Shown piece by piece: positions 49,701 to 63,209 of a DNA stretch of 64,000 bases (position 1 is its first letter; each line of letters opens with the position of its first letter). The DNA lies in contig NC_092706.1 in NCBI RefSeq assembly GCF_964275005.1, positions 4,729,113 through 4,793,112 of the forward strand, in the 5' to 3' direction. The position numbers were made by a program, and so were the translations under genes. The notes under the pieces are model-generated. The model was not told the origin of the DNA. It searched no databases and was given only the letters and a program-made list of their open reading frames with translations. The DNA comes from Diadema setosum (taxonomy: Eukaryota > Echinodermata > Echinoidea > Diadematoida > Diadematidae).

Positions 49701-52700
49701 GCCATTCTGTTCCTTCCTTTTGCAGAGGGATATTCAACTCTTCAAGACATATGTGGAGCGGTTTTTGCAGCAATACCAGGCCTCGCTGGACCTGTCATTT
49801 ACTCACATCGCCGAAGGGTAAGACCACTCATTTTTTCAGCTTTTTGGCATGTTTTTGAGAGTCCAGACATTTTTTATCAGAGTCTGATTGACTGTGATAT
49901 GAGGTCAAAAATCACGCAATAATGCAATAGGTAGCAATCATCAGATGCATAATTGTTTTGGATGATTTGAATTGAGCATATGAGCAATTAATTGAAAGGT
50001 TTCCAAATGGACTTGTTTGGTTTACATCTTTTTGGAATACATGATACACTGTCGTTTCCAATTCAGTCAAGAGGGGCTTTACATTGTATAACGTTTAGAA
50101 TTTCTCAAGATGACCAACTTTCATTTTTGTCATGTTTAACCTGTTCAGGATGCGCTGATTTTGCTATAGCAGGCATTTCCCATAAACACCTGCTTGAGTA
50201 TATTCAGGACTATGTTAGTCGTCAGTGGTTGCACAGAGGGAAATCTTTAGTACTCACCAGCTAAAAATATCCCAGTGCAATAGCCAGCAGATTTTCAGAT
50301 ATTTTTGTTATAATCTTTTGCTGTGCTTTTTATGGTTGGTTGATCTTATTTTGCTGTAGTCTCATCAGATTACTGTAATAAATGTTTGTAATACAAAAAA
50401 TATTGAAGGCGTGTATGTACTGTACAGTATGTAAGTTTGTAAGTGACTTGTAATTGATAAGAACCCAAGCATAGGGAATCCTGAAAAGGTTCAACTTTTG
50501 CTTAGTCCCACATATGATACCATGTGTGTGCCATTGTGGAGAACTACTGAACTGACATGGTAGGATAAATCAACATGTTAGTGAAGGCCTCATTTATGTT
50601 CACAGTGAACTTTAAATAGGTGGTGCTGTGGTAGCCCCCTACATGTCACACACAACAGTAGGCCTACTGACTGTACAAAGGCCAGAGAAAGCCAAGTCTT
50701 GAACTAGATACGTGTGTGACTCATGACCACACTTTGTGTACGCAGACAACAAGGCCCTATGATTGACAGTGATGCACTTTACTTTGCTGGGGTCAGAGTT
50801 GCCATTTTGGGATCCAGAGAATGATGATGAATTCCCATACAAATTGTACCATGATTGATGTACACATGTATGTGTGTGTGGTCTTTGCATGACTGTTTTA
50901 TAGCAGGATGTAAATGAAATAACCACCTGTAAGGGTGCAATGTACAATAGTGTTAAATTGAAGAAAATTTCATACTGTATGTTGCATGCTTTTTAATAAT
51001 AATAGAGAAGAGTACCCTGTTTTGTTGGTGTAATACATATTTTGATAGGAACCTTGAAATACTGAAGTCCCAAACTGGATTAAGGCTTCCCTATCTATTG
51101 CAAATGTTGACATTTTCATGGTGTGGAAATTTTTGTGCCTTTCGCATAACATGAAACTAGCTTGAAAATGAAAGTATATAACGCACATTTGTTTTTCTTT
51201 TATTGTTTTGGTTTTTCCTCAAGTGCTTGGAGGCATATTTGTTATTTTCTGGCTTTAAGTACAATGTCAGTAGTATTTTTGTTATTGTCGTTGCTCTTGT
51301 TGTTTAAATTAGTACCGGTACTAATATCACTATTGTTATTATTATTACTATTATTTTCTTAATGTTACTACATTATTGAAAAATTGATTGTCATCATTGC
51401 TGCTATTATCATTTTTGGTATCGTTTATGACGTTTGTTATCATTGCTATCATTACTCTCATAATTCCATTATTATGCATATATTTTTTTTTTTTTTGGTC
51501 TCCATGCAGGAAGACCTTGGCAGGACCAAACTCTGCCTCTCTCCCAGACGGTCTCCTAGAAACCTTGGTGGTAGAGCTCGCCTCCTGCAGCCGTCAATGC
51601 AGGGGCGTCGTCGCCGACTGGGACGTCCTGCGCTACGCCACGCAGATTGTCCAGGTGCTTATAGCCACGTGCAGGTAAGGACCAGAAAATATTTTAAACA
51701 CAAAATAATGTAAAACAAATTAGAGTCAATATACTGTATACACCGAATATTTGGAGGGATTCTTATTTTCGCGAATTTTGCGATTCAGGTGCTGTTTGTG
51801 AATTTTAAGACACACATGAATATCAAATGTTATCCCGACATGAATGTGACGTGCACGCATTCATTTCTTCATTCAGTACTCTATTCCACAATTGGGAATT
51901 AAACTGCTTGCAATATCATCGCGATGTCCCAATTCGCGAAAAATTCGACTAGATCTAAATGTATCGCATATATATATTTATTATTTCCACACAAGAAATT
52001 GCATTGTGCAAATGTCTGTGGGATGAAGAATGAGGGACAAAATTGTACAATGCTGTCTGTGATCAGCAACATGGAATTTATGGTTTAGCTTCCCCTATAT
52101 AACATTTACTGTAGTCAGATGTGCTATGCAGATATTGGTCAGCAGTGGCAACAGAAAACAGCAGAAAGCCTGGATATGAGACTATCTACGTCTCTTGTCC
52201 CATTCAAAGCAGGCAAACAAATGGATGATTCATGTTTTCTTCTCTTCACTTTTTTTCTTTTTTTTTATCAGCCTGTTTAGCAGGGGCATGAAAAGAACAG
52301 ATACAAGGTGCCCAGACTGTTATTGTCAACACCTCTTCTACGGTCAGTTTAACTTGCTTGATGCTTCAGTGGTTTCTGTATGTTGAGGGAGCTGCAGTGA
52401 CAGTATATGCCCCCCCCCCCAAAAAAAAAAAAATCTATAAGGGATACTGAGTGGCTAGTGGATGTGATGTGTGTCTAGCAATCAGGAAGTCATTGGTCAT
52501 AATACAGTGGTACCACTAAAACCCTGAATAATCGGTGTTTATTTACATCAATGAAGGACAATTTTGCAGTAAATTGCAAGGAACACCAAGTGTTCTATTT
52601 GTCTCACCTGCGAAGCAGAAGTGAGACATAGGCATCACTGTTCTGTCGTCATTGTCAGCGGCGGTGTCGTCATCGACGTCATGAACGATTTGGTGTATCG

Positions 52701-55700
52701 CTGTATTTGCTTGAAAGCCGTCAAAGTCAAAAATATGGTCTATGCATGGTAACAGAAAAATGTGTCCCCCCAGAAAAACAAAGCAAAAGTTTATTTGTTT
52801 TTAATGCAAACTTTGTAAACCCAATGATGATTTAGAGTGGAAATAAATGAAATTAAATGAAAAGTGCAATGGGTAAAATATTCTGGATTATGTTATTTGG
52901 GACATTAAATGATTCTTTTTTTTAAGTCATAGAGGCATAAAATGGCAAGCCTTCTTTAAGTTCCCACCGAGGTCCTAAGTGATGTGTTGTGTACCCATTC
53001 ACAGTCAAAGCCACTCATACACAGCTAGCACTGAAACGGTGAATACAAGTGTAGGTGTCATAAGTGCTGACACTGTCAGTTTGTTGAGAAACTGGTCAGA
53101 AGTTGGGGATACAGTTTATACCCAGATGCGATAGATACCATAGCATTTTTTGACGAATATTGGAAAGATGAAGACAAATACTGTAACTTTGGAGGAAATA
53201 AAGAGGAATAAGAATTGGAAAATTAGGAAAGAAATGTAAAGAAATAACTATTCTTGTAAGTACTGTAAAACAAGGAATGTTTCCGTACATTTCAATTTTG
53301 CAAATTTTGTAAGAATCAAGATCATGAAATTAAAGTGCAGGGAAAAGTTCTTGCTTACACTATATGCATAAAATGCCATTGAGCGTTTAAGAAAATATTA
53401 ATGTTGCAAAAAAAGAAGGCAGTGCCAATTTTGCAAAAATTTCATGCTGCAGAAATGATCTTGCTTTATAGTATGTAGGAATCATATAAATCAGCTCATG
53501 CAGATGGTGTGGAAATTCCATGCAAGTCACATGTCCAGAGACTCCAACTCTCCCGTTTTTGACGGGAGATCTCCCGCCGAAAACCCATTTCTGCAAAATC
53601 TCCCGTTCTCCCGTTTGAGATTTAATTTCTCCCGCCCTGGCTCTTTGTCTCCCGTTGGAAAGGATTTCTTACTTATTTCTATCGTATGTTGATGAAAAAA
53701 TAAGCCTTAGATAGCGCAAGAGAGCATCTAGAACCCTAGGAACTTCGCGCTTCGCACACATCAAGTTGGAGTCTCCCGTTTGCTAGCGGTTTCAGGCGGG
53801 AGAATCTCCAGATCAGGAGGTGCTTTGGGTTGGAGTCTCTGCATGTCTCATGATCATTTTAACTTTTTATTAGCGATCCTACAGTGTATGCAGGTCTTCC
53901 CTGGTACAATAAAAGTGCATCAATCGTCTGTTGGCTTGCCTGTAACATGAACCCTGTCCATAAAATATTTTTTATTGTTGCCACGAGGAAGCAAGAATTC
54001 CAATTTATATCATTACCACTTCCCCATCAGAGTAATGGAAAGACAAACACTAATAATTGTTCTATTGCATTTCTTGTCAGAGAGGCTCATACCTCAGGGC
54101 TGCCAACACTGGAGACTAGTTGAGCGTGAGACTCCCATAGGCCAATGCTATAATTTAGGAGTCAAAATGAGTGAGATCAATAGAAATGCATGCAAATGAA
54201 ATAAAGTTTTAGAGTGAGAAAGGACCAAAATGCGCAAGTCTCACTCTCAATGCGTGAGAGTTGGCAGCCCTGATACCTACACATTGTGAGATACTGTAAT
54301 TTTCCCAAGTCCAAAGCCCCACCCCTCCCCCACCCCTTCCCTCCCCGCCCCTTCCCTCCCCATCTCCCTTTCCCACCCCCTTTCCCGCCACCCTATCCTC
54401 ACCCTTTCCATTGTTTTAAATGCAGAGAATGTTGACATTTATATCTACCCTGCATTTCTCAAACTGGGTTACGTCAAAAAAGAAAAAAAAAAGTCACAAT
54501 GATCCAAAACAAAGCCAAAGACAATTATTCATGTAAAGCTGGGGCACTTTCCTTTTCTCAAGGACTTTAGTAGATGCTGTCAATAATTAGTCAATATGGG
54601 AGCATTGTGTCTGTCCTATTATCTTTCAGGTACAGAAACAGGTACTATAGACCTTACAAGAGTGTACAGTCTACATACAATGTACCACCACTCCGTTTGG
54701 AATTGATCTACATTTTAGGTTACTGTGCATGAGAGAAATGATTTAGTCAGTTATCTGCACTGCTGGTATGTACATAGAATTTAAAATATTCATCCTGAAA
54801 TTGAGTAACCATTATTCTCATTTGGCAAATGTCATCTAGCCTTTTTGTGGTAACTTGTAAGACATCTTAAATTATGGAAATTTATGGGATAATTATTGGA
54901 CAATTTGGGCAATTTCCATACCAGACAGAGAAGGAAGGGAAAAAATGCTGTACAGCTAATGCTGTTGATGATAAAAGCAATGATATAATAATAAAAGAGA
55001 TGATCATAATTATAGTGGTTACTGTAGGAGCTGAAATTTTCGCGGTGGTTTTATTTTCGCGAATTTCGCGAATCGCCTTTGAACCGCGAAAATAACAACG
55101 TGCGAATAGATAAGTACAGTTAGACCTCGCAACCGCAAAATTAACAACACATGAAAATGTCCTCTAGTAGCAATTCGCGAAAATATCTGTACGCGAAAAT
55201 TTCAGCTCGTACAGTATTATAATGATAACAATAATAATGTTAGTGACAATGGTATGATGACATTGATTTTTATAATGATGGTGATGATATTATGTTAATG
55301 TAATGTTTTAGTGCATGGATTCACACTGAAATTACTGTACCGCATATCAATTATAGTTGTTAGCACCATTTTCATTTGCGAAATAATACAAACTTCTTTA
55401 AGTGCCATTCTCATTTGTGAAAGTACCATCATGGTATTTCTTGTATGCACACATATTTCTAGTGGGAAAAGACACAAAATGGATCAGGTCATGTGAGAAT
55501 ATACACTACTGTATGATTGGTTGTATTTCATGACACAATTTACACTCTTATCTCGCATGAACATTTGTGTGAAGTTGGACATATGGAGCACATTTGTTTT
55601 GTTTTCCTTTGTGAATGGCACTCGGAAAAGACTTTGTCAAAATGAAAATATCGTTATAGCCATGTTCGTTACAATTGTACATCCGTAAGTGAATTTTGTA

Positions 55701-58700
55701 CCGTAGACTTTTGGGTCCTGAATTTTTAACTTTATTTGGTAACAGGAGTGCACTGTACCCCCTAAATATCAAAGTATTTTGCAATCTATTTTGTTGTGTT
55801 GTTGTTGTGTTGTATCGTGTGGAATATTGTGATATTTCACCACCAGTGTGAATGCACCTACATCTGTAGTAAGTTTCTTCTGACTCTCACCACCTGTTGC
55901 CTAACAACCATTACTAGGTTTTAAATATAAATATCCTGTTTATTGTTTCAAAGAAAAGCCAAACTGGACAATTTAAAGCTTGGTATGCAGTAGGGCCTGT
56001 CAATGATGTGTGCAGTTTTCACTTGAAGTAAACAGTCCATAGAATCTTTTGACAGTCGTGGTGAGTCATTTGTGACACGTATGAATACATTATGATTTCA
56101 GATGGAATGTTTGCCTTGTGACATCATCATCTATTGATATAAAAGAAAGTGGCCGAGTGTGACTCGGTCCGGGCTGCCCACAGTGTGTACATTTGTATAT
56201 TGCCCCATCAAGGCCACATGGATTTTGCTGCAATGATAGTCATCTTGTCATGTTTTAGTAACTTGGTGTATAATGTACATGTTAACTCCTCTGAATTTTG
56301 CTGTGTATTAAATGCAGAAAGATTTCTTAAGCAGGGACAGGTTTGTAGATAAATTCAATCTGTGTGAAATCAGAATGACATTTACAATCAAACTTGCCAT
56401 TTAGGGACAGAAACAGAAACAATCTGAGATATGCGTCGCCAATTTAACCCGTTGAGGACGAACTGATTTTGCTATCACAACACGCATTTCCCATAGACAC
56501 TTGCTCGAGTATATAGGACTCGTCCTCAATGGGTTAAGGATCCTGTACATTGTAAATCCTTAGCAATTAAGAGGCTTTTGAAAATGCTGTAATTGAAACA
56601 ACCATTGTAAATGAACAAAAGACTGGTAGAATAGGTTTTTGTTTTATATTGTATCAATAAAATACTAATAAGTGAATGGAGTTAAGTACAAATGAATAAA
56701 TGATACACTTTTTGCACTTCCATACTTTAGCAAAAAAAAAAATAATAATAATAATCAATGTAATAATAAATAATAGATAAATAGTGCACACATGATTCAA
56801 TCATTTTAGCACTTCTGACTGGCTACAGCCTTGAACCCATTTTGAAATATTGTTCTGCAATGCACATGGTTTATGACTGGATCCATGTAGGGACAGGTAA
56901 TAAAATATCGCTCTATGTTATACATCGATTGCATCGATTGATGTATCGCTACAGGGCATCAGCCCCTAGGTCTAGGAGATTGTACTCATGTTGTCCTTTT
57001 CTGGAGTTGGTAGAAATTCTGAGATGAAAATAGTTGTGGTATGGTATACGTTTATGAATGATGCATCCGTCATTTACAACAATACAAGTAGCAAGAACAA
57101 AGCCCTTGCCCAGCAGTGCCCTTTAATGCAGCTCTCAGACTGAATGCTAGCCACTACCTACGAACTCATGCAGTAATTTTTCCCAGCGAGATACAGTACT
57201 GTAATACGCCCCCTCCCCTTCGTGGTGCCATACTGTAATAGCTAGGCGATGGCAATAACCCGACAACATTTTAATCATCATAATGTCTTGTGACTCGATA
57301 TAGATGTCGATGGATAAATTTCAGAAAACAACTTTAGCAGATGGTGAAAAGTTGTGTTATTAAAGGACAAGTTCACCTTCATAGACATGTGGGTTGAGTG
57401 AATGCAGCAATATTAGTAGAGCACATCACTGAGAGTTTGAGGAAAATCGGACAATCCGTTCAAAAGTTATGAATTTTTGAACTTTCTGCTCAGTCACGGC
57501 TGGATGAGAAGACTACTATCTAGCTTGTGATGTCACATGAGTACAACGATATAAAGAAAGTATAAAGAAAATTCAACATATTTTCACTTTTCTTGCATAA
57601 CAAAAGAACACTCGACTTCTCTCTTTCAGAGGGCAAGGGGAATAATATTTCCCTTAACATACGTCAGTAATGAGTCAAAGAAATGTGCACTTTATTAAAA
57701 AAACAAAGTTTTGTGAAATTCTCTTTTTATTTTCCTTATACCGTTGTATGCATTTGACATCATACACTGTAGTAGTCTCCTCATTCAGCAGTGATTGCGC
57801 AGATGCTTTAAAAATTCATAACTTCTGAACGGATTGTTGGATTTTCCCCAAACTTTCACTGATGTGTTCTACTAATATTGTTGTATTCACTCAATCCATA
57901 CAGTATATGAAGGTGGACTTGTCCTTTAATATTTCTGCGTTGTACACATCCATGCATCTATAGAATTTGAGTTGTAATGTGATCATAGATTTTCCAGATT
58001 CTACCACTTTACATTCAAATTGTAGATATCTCTTCTTTTTTTCTTTTTTTTTTGGGGGGGGAGGGGAATTTTTTTTTTAAATGCTAAAAAAATGCTATGA
58101 AATGAACAAATTTACCGTGCTGCAAAGTGAAATGCACTTGCACTTGTATGTGTCAGTATCACCGACACGTACCAGAATTTTTAACACATGTGTGCAAACT
58201 GTAAGAAATTCTTGAATGATGTACATGTATGAATCTCCATCACAGTACTAGTATTGCACCATCTTGAGTGCCTTGGTATAAAAGTTTAATAACAGCTTAC
58301 TTGAGATTCCCGAAATGGCAGTCCAGAGACATCCTCTTTTAATAAGTTTACCCATAGCCACAGAAATATAACTACCGGTACATTAAAGTCTCAGTATTTG
58401 GTGTCTAAAGTTCTCCTTCTTTATGACTTTTATAGAAAGTTACTTCATATCATTTTTCTGGTAGCCTGAGTGTCATACTAGTCAAACATTTGGCATTTAT
58501 TGTTCAATCATATTCTGATCATGAGCAGATGGCATTTTATGTCTTCAAGTAGTCTCCCCTAGGAAACCTGAAAATTGTGAAATTGTCATTCGAATAGACT
58601 CAGATTTGGATTTTATATTCAGTGCATGTACACTGTATAATACATACTATGTACCTTAAAGGGATTGTATAGTTTTGGTTGGAACCTAATTTCAGGTTTC

Positions 58701-61700
58701 TAACATTTTTGGTGAGATAATGAGAAACCTCTTAAATGAAATATGAAAGAGCATGTAATTCTATGAAGAATTCAACGTTTATTTGATGAAAATTGGTTTT
58801 GAAATGGCTGAGATATCCAAAAAAGAGCGATTCTAATAAAGTGTGGGACCCACACTTTATTACGATTGCTTTGTTTTACTTTGTTTTTGGATGTTTCAGT
58901 CCTTCCAAACCCGATTTTCATCAAATAAACTTTGAATTCCTCTTAAAATGGTATGCTCTTTACCATATCGTAAGTGTTTTCTTGGTATCTCGCAAAAAGT
59001 TAAAAACCCAATTCTCATCTCCACCAATACTGTACCATCCCTTTTATATTACAAAACATTGGATACAAGATGTGTGTCCCATTTTGAGTGTGTTTGTGTT
59101 TTAGAATGAAGTTTATGATGCATACCCTCAAAAGGGCAGCATCAATTTTCCTTGCCATCATCACATACATTTTGTAGTAGCCGTTAATCTATAGGTACAC
59201 ATGTACAACGTTGGGTATGCATAGTTGCCATGGAAGGAATGCCAAAATCTCTTTAATAGTGCACTACATTGCCCACAAGGGTGTCATATTCATTTCGGAG
59301 TCCTTGCTATTGCCATTTTAATAAATGTTGCTCCTCTATCCGTCATTGACGGTTGGATTTATTTGCGTCTGTCAAGATGAACAAAAAGCCGTGTGTAAAA
59401 CTGCAGTACTTGTGTAATATCTTTATTTAAAAAATCAGTCATTTTGTGATTTCATTGCTCACCTTGAATTATGCTGTCACTATCAGATATATTATAAACA
59501 AATATTGCCCTGCTGATATTTCATTCCCAGAATTGTCTGTTCTAACAATGCTGTCTGTTGGGGGGGGGGGGGGGGGAGATGAATGTGGTGCAAACTGCAA
59601 ATCCATTCACTCGCAGATTTTTAAAGCATTTTACAGTATTTAATTTGTTACACTCAATTTCTATACAATATCACACACATCCACTTGAAGCATGGAGGAT
59701 TGTGCAGTGTATATTTTACCGTTTAAACAGTGACTTTATCCAGTCTCCGCTATTGTGATTGAGGAACAGCATGAACAACATCAGCAGCGAAGATCATGCC
59801 TCCTGTAATCCATACAGTGGTTTGAATACATGCCTGGCAGGCAACTGGCATGCTGTTTTTTGTGATACATCTTTCATGACGATTTTAGCCGATTCTGACG
59901 TATACTCCACATACATACTTCATAGCTGTTTTGTCATGTGAAGAATAGTGGTTGTTGGTGTGGTGCTGCTTTAAGATTTCAACAGAGGCTTCTTCTTTTT
60001 CCCTTTTTCCCCATGAAAAATGTATGACAGGAGTTTGTTATTGTACTTGGAGCTCACTGAGGCAGTTTCAGTATTCATGAGGCACTGTCTATTTACAGGT
60101 ACTGAATGAACATTAGTCCCTAGAGTACTTACAGGCTGGTGTCTATGGGAGACGCATGTTAAAGCAAAATCAGCTCCTCCTGCATTGGTTAATATACAAT
60201 GTAGTTAATACGTAATAAATTTGATTTTGTGAGTTAAAGGTAGGGGATACCTTTTACAGACCTCCCAAAATGCAGCAAAACATTAAATATGAACCTCAGG
60301 GGACTTGCTTAGGCCACTGCTTAGAAATTTGGAAGTCAACAGTTATCTAAAATTGAATAATGCACAAAACTCAACTACTCAGTAGTTCTGTGTGTTTAAG
60401 CCTTTTTGTTGCATTCTTCTGTATTTGTGATCTATAAACACAAATCTAAAAGTACAAGAGCTGATGTAATAACATATAGAGTGTGTGGCAAGAATAGAAA
60501 TGTTTGTAAGTGTTGATGAACTTTCTTCAAAAAATATACATGATGGACACACATGCAGTACATGGGTCTGCAAAGGTAGCCTAGTAATGTACTGGAATTT
60601 ACGGCGAGCCCCGAAAACAATTCAATTCAAAATCGAACGGTCAAAAAAATGTACTAAATGTTTCCTTCCACTTTCAATACTTTATGGGAGTTTCTAAAAT
60701 GATACTCTCTTCAACATACCACTGTATTTATACAACTCTTCATTTAAGGCGTGCCAATGGGATTCCCTACCTTTAAGATTTCAACAGAGTCTTCTTCTTT
60801 TTCCCTTTTTCCCCATGAAAAATGTATGAAAGGAGTTTGTTATTATACTTGGAGCTCACTGTGGCAGTTTCAGTATTCATGAGGCACTGTCTATTTACAG
60901 GTACTGAATGAAGATTAGTCCCGAGAGTACTTACAGGCTGGTGTCTATGGGAGACGCATGTTAGAGCAAAATCAGCTCCTCCTGCATTGGTTAATATACA
61001 TGTAGTTTATACGTAATAAATTTCATTTTGTGAGTTAAATCAAGTTGTGCGGAAAAAGCCAACCAAGAATTATGAAATTTCTTCTTTGATCCAATTATAC
61101 GGTCATATTTGCCAAACAAAGGAATACATGTACATGTAGGTGAATGTTCGTTTGGTGGCCTGACAAAAATGTGACAGTTTTATCAGTCCACATACTTATG
61201 TTCACCACTAATTCTAGAAATGGAATAGAAGGCAGTGTTCAATAGAATTTAAGGGCTGATGTTACATGTATCTTCTCTAATCAATATATGGCCATTCAGT
61301 GAACATTTATCATTTGACCTTCATAATGATAGTGCAATTGTATATCAATGTCAGTCCAGCATTGCATACAATTGTACATGTATTTTTGCCCAAAACTTTT
61401 AATTTTGGCATGAATACTAATAAATTGCTTGTTTGAAGCAATTTTGGGGGCAAATTTATCTGTCATGGAAGTGTTTGCAAAAATCATATCATATTGTGGG
61501 GTAATGGACATTGGAAACAGAAAATAACTTGACATCCCTGAAATTGACCCTTTTTGCTATACCGTGGAAATACACTGTACCCAAATTGCAAGAGATGAAT
61601 ACTTGGGGCTTTGGCCATGTATCAATTCTCAACGCAGAGGACAATGAATTAAAATGGGACCTAGTATATTGCATACATCTTTTTTTTTTATTCTCCTTCA

Positions 61701-63176
61701 GAGAGGTTTGATATCATTATTGAAACTGGTGATTTATGGCAGTACAAAGTGCATAACCACATGCTGCACAGTACAGGTCATCGAGAAGTTGCGCACTTGC
61801 CTTGTATTACAGGTAAATGGGTATTTTGCATTTTGCATTGAGTATGCATCGTCAGTCAGAGACCATAAAAAAAAAGAGGTCTTGCACTTGTTTTGTACTG
61901 AGTGGACACTTTGCCTTTTGCATTGAACCTCAGTAGCAGGAAATTAATTTCTGTAATATCTCTGTAATTCCTCCAGGATCACTGCTCTCAGCATGTAGAT
62001 CAAAGTCCATGTTTTCCCCCGAGACATACAGGAATTCCACCCAAAGTTCAAACAATTTTTATACTTCTATACACATAGAGCCAGACCGATAGATTCAGTG
62101 CAGCCAGTTAATATACAAATGTAGTATTTTTAATATTTCAATATTTAATATGGGGGGGGGGGGTGTCATCGAAGGTACTGTAAAAAAATGTTTCTTGAAT
62201 TTAGATTTTTTACATAATTCCTGAAATTTGATCAAACTTGCATAGTAGGTGTGCATTCTTTCCTAGAATGTGAATCGGAACATGGTTTTTGTCTTCAATG
62301 TATGTTTTAAATGTACAAAAATGTTTTGTTTATTTGTTTGTTTGTTTTTTGTTGATCTGCAGAGGTTAGCAGCCCTGTCAAAAAAGCTTGTAGTGCAGTT
62401 TAAGGGGGCCACAAAGAAAGTGATGCCTGTCATCACAAAATCATGGCAAAAGTTGGATGTGAATGCTACGAAAATTGCAAAATGATGCAAATGGGTCGCA
62501 AGATTACCAGTGTACATGTAGACATACATTGTAGAGCTGCAATAGAAAGTCATATATGCATCTATATTAAAAGTACCCTTATATGGTATATAAAGATTGT
62601 ACATGTATTTCATGTGTTTTGTACAAAGTTATTGAGTAAAGTACAGATTGCTGGCATTGATATTACATAATGTAGAAATTTATGTACTTCAGTATACTAC
62701 AAATGTACTGGGTATGCATGTAATGTACTATGCATATATTACATTTGCATGTACACTGTGTACGTTTGTAGGTACTGTATGTACAATGTACATGTACAAT
62801 GTATACAGTGTATATCTTGTACAAACACATACAAATAATGGGTATGTTTGCATTTATGTCTGTAGTATCGATGTAATTATATCTACACAACATCCTTTGA
62901 CTAATCCTGCTTGATTATAAATCCTCTCTCCAGTTCTATGTCACAGTGTGTCATTAAAAAAATTGTATATCAATACCACAGGAAGCAAAACCATTTAGAT
63001 GGCATCCGTCTGTAAAATAACCATGCCTTTGAATAGTATCCCTTTGTCCCAAGATCGCTGCTTTTGGCCTACCATGTGTGTAGAGTTGTATCTAGGAAAT
63101 GATAAAAATTCCCACTGACTTTTGTCAACTCTATGGCATTTAGCATGTGTATGCACACACACACACACACACACAC

Positions 63177-63209
<33 letters not shown>

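Larger units (their letters stand above)
40833..49725 (+). other. NBEAL intron 1 (8.9 kb), rich in DNA transposons
   Basis: Contains a CAGAGACTCC-ended element (41983-42405), an ATT repeat (42752-43000), foldback family A copy 2 (43284-43686), a nested GC-rich palindrome (44166-44855), a short hairpin repeat (45222-45312), a pogo-like element with satellite (45486-48070) and a CAGGGCTGCC-type element (48993-49483). A stretch at 41647-41860 reads like protein (VFYFFDVIALLTVKPDAVSV) but matches nothing I recognise. Confidence 0.7.

Noticed and set aside
52270-52340. Exon-like stretch (SLFSRGMKRTDTRCPDC) with acceptor- and donor-like borders
   Set aside because: NBEAL exons 3 and 4 join directly in phase and match the family across the joint; inserting this would interrupt a conserved block.
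61697-61811. Exon-like stretch open in two frames (RFDIIIETGDLWQYKV or RGLISLLKLVIYG)
   Set aside because: No place for it in the NBEAL reading frame and no recognisable family; likely chance between splice-like sites.
62361-62484. Terminal-exon-like stretch (LAALSKKLVVQFKGATKKVM) with a stop
   Set aside because: It would end the NBEAL message before exon 4, which clearly continues the family sequence. It could be an alternative end, but there is no support.
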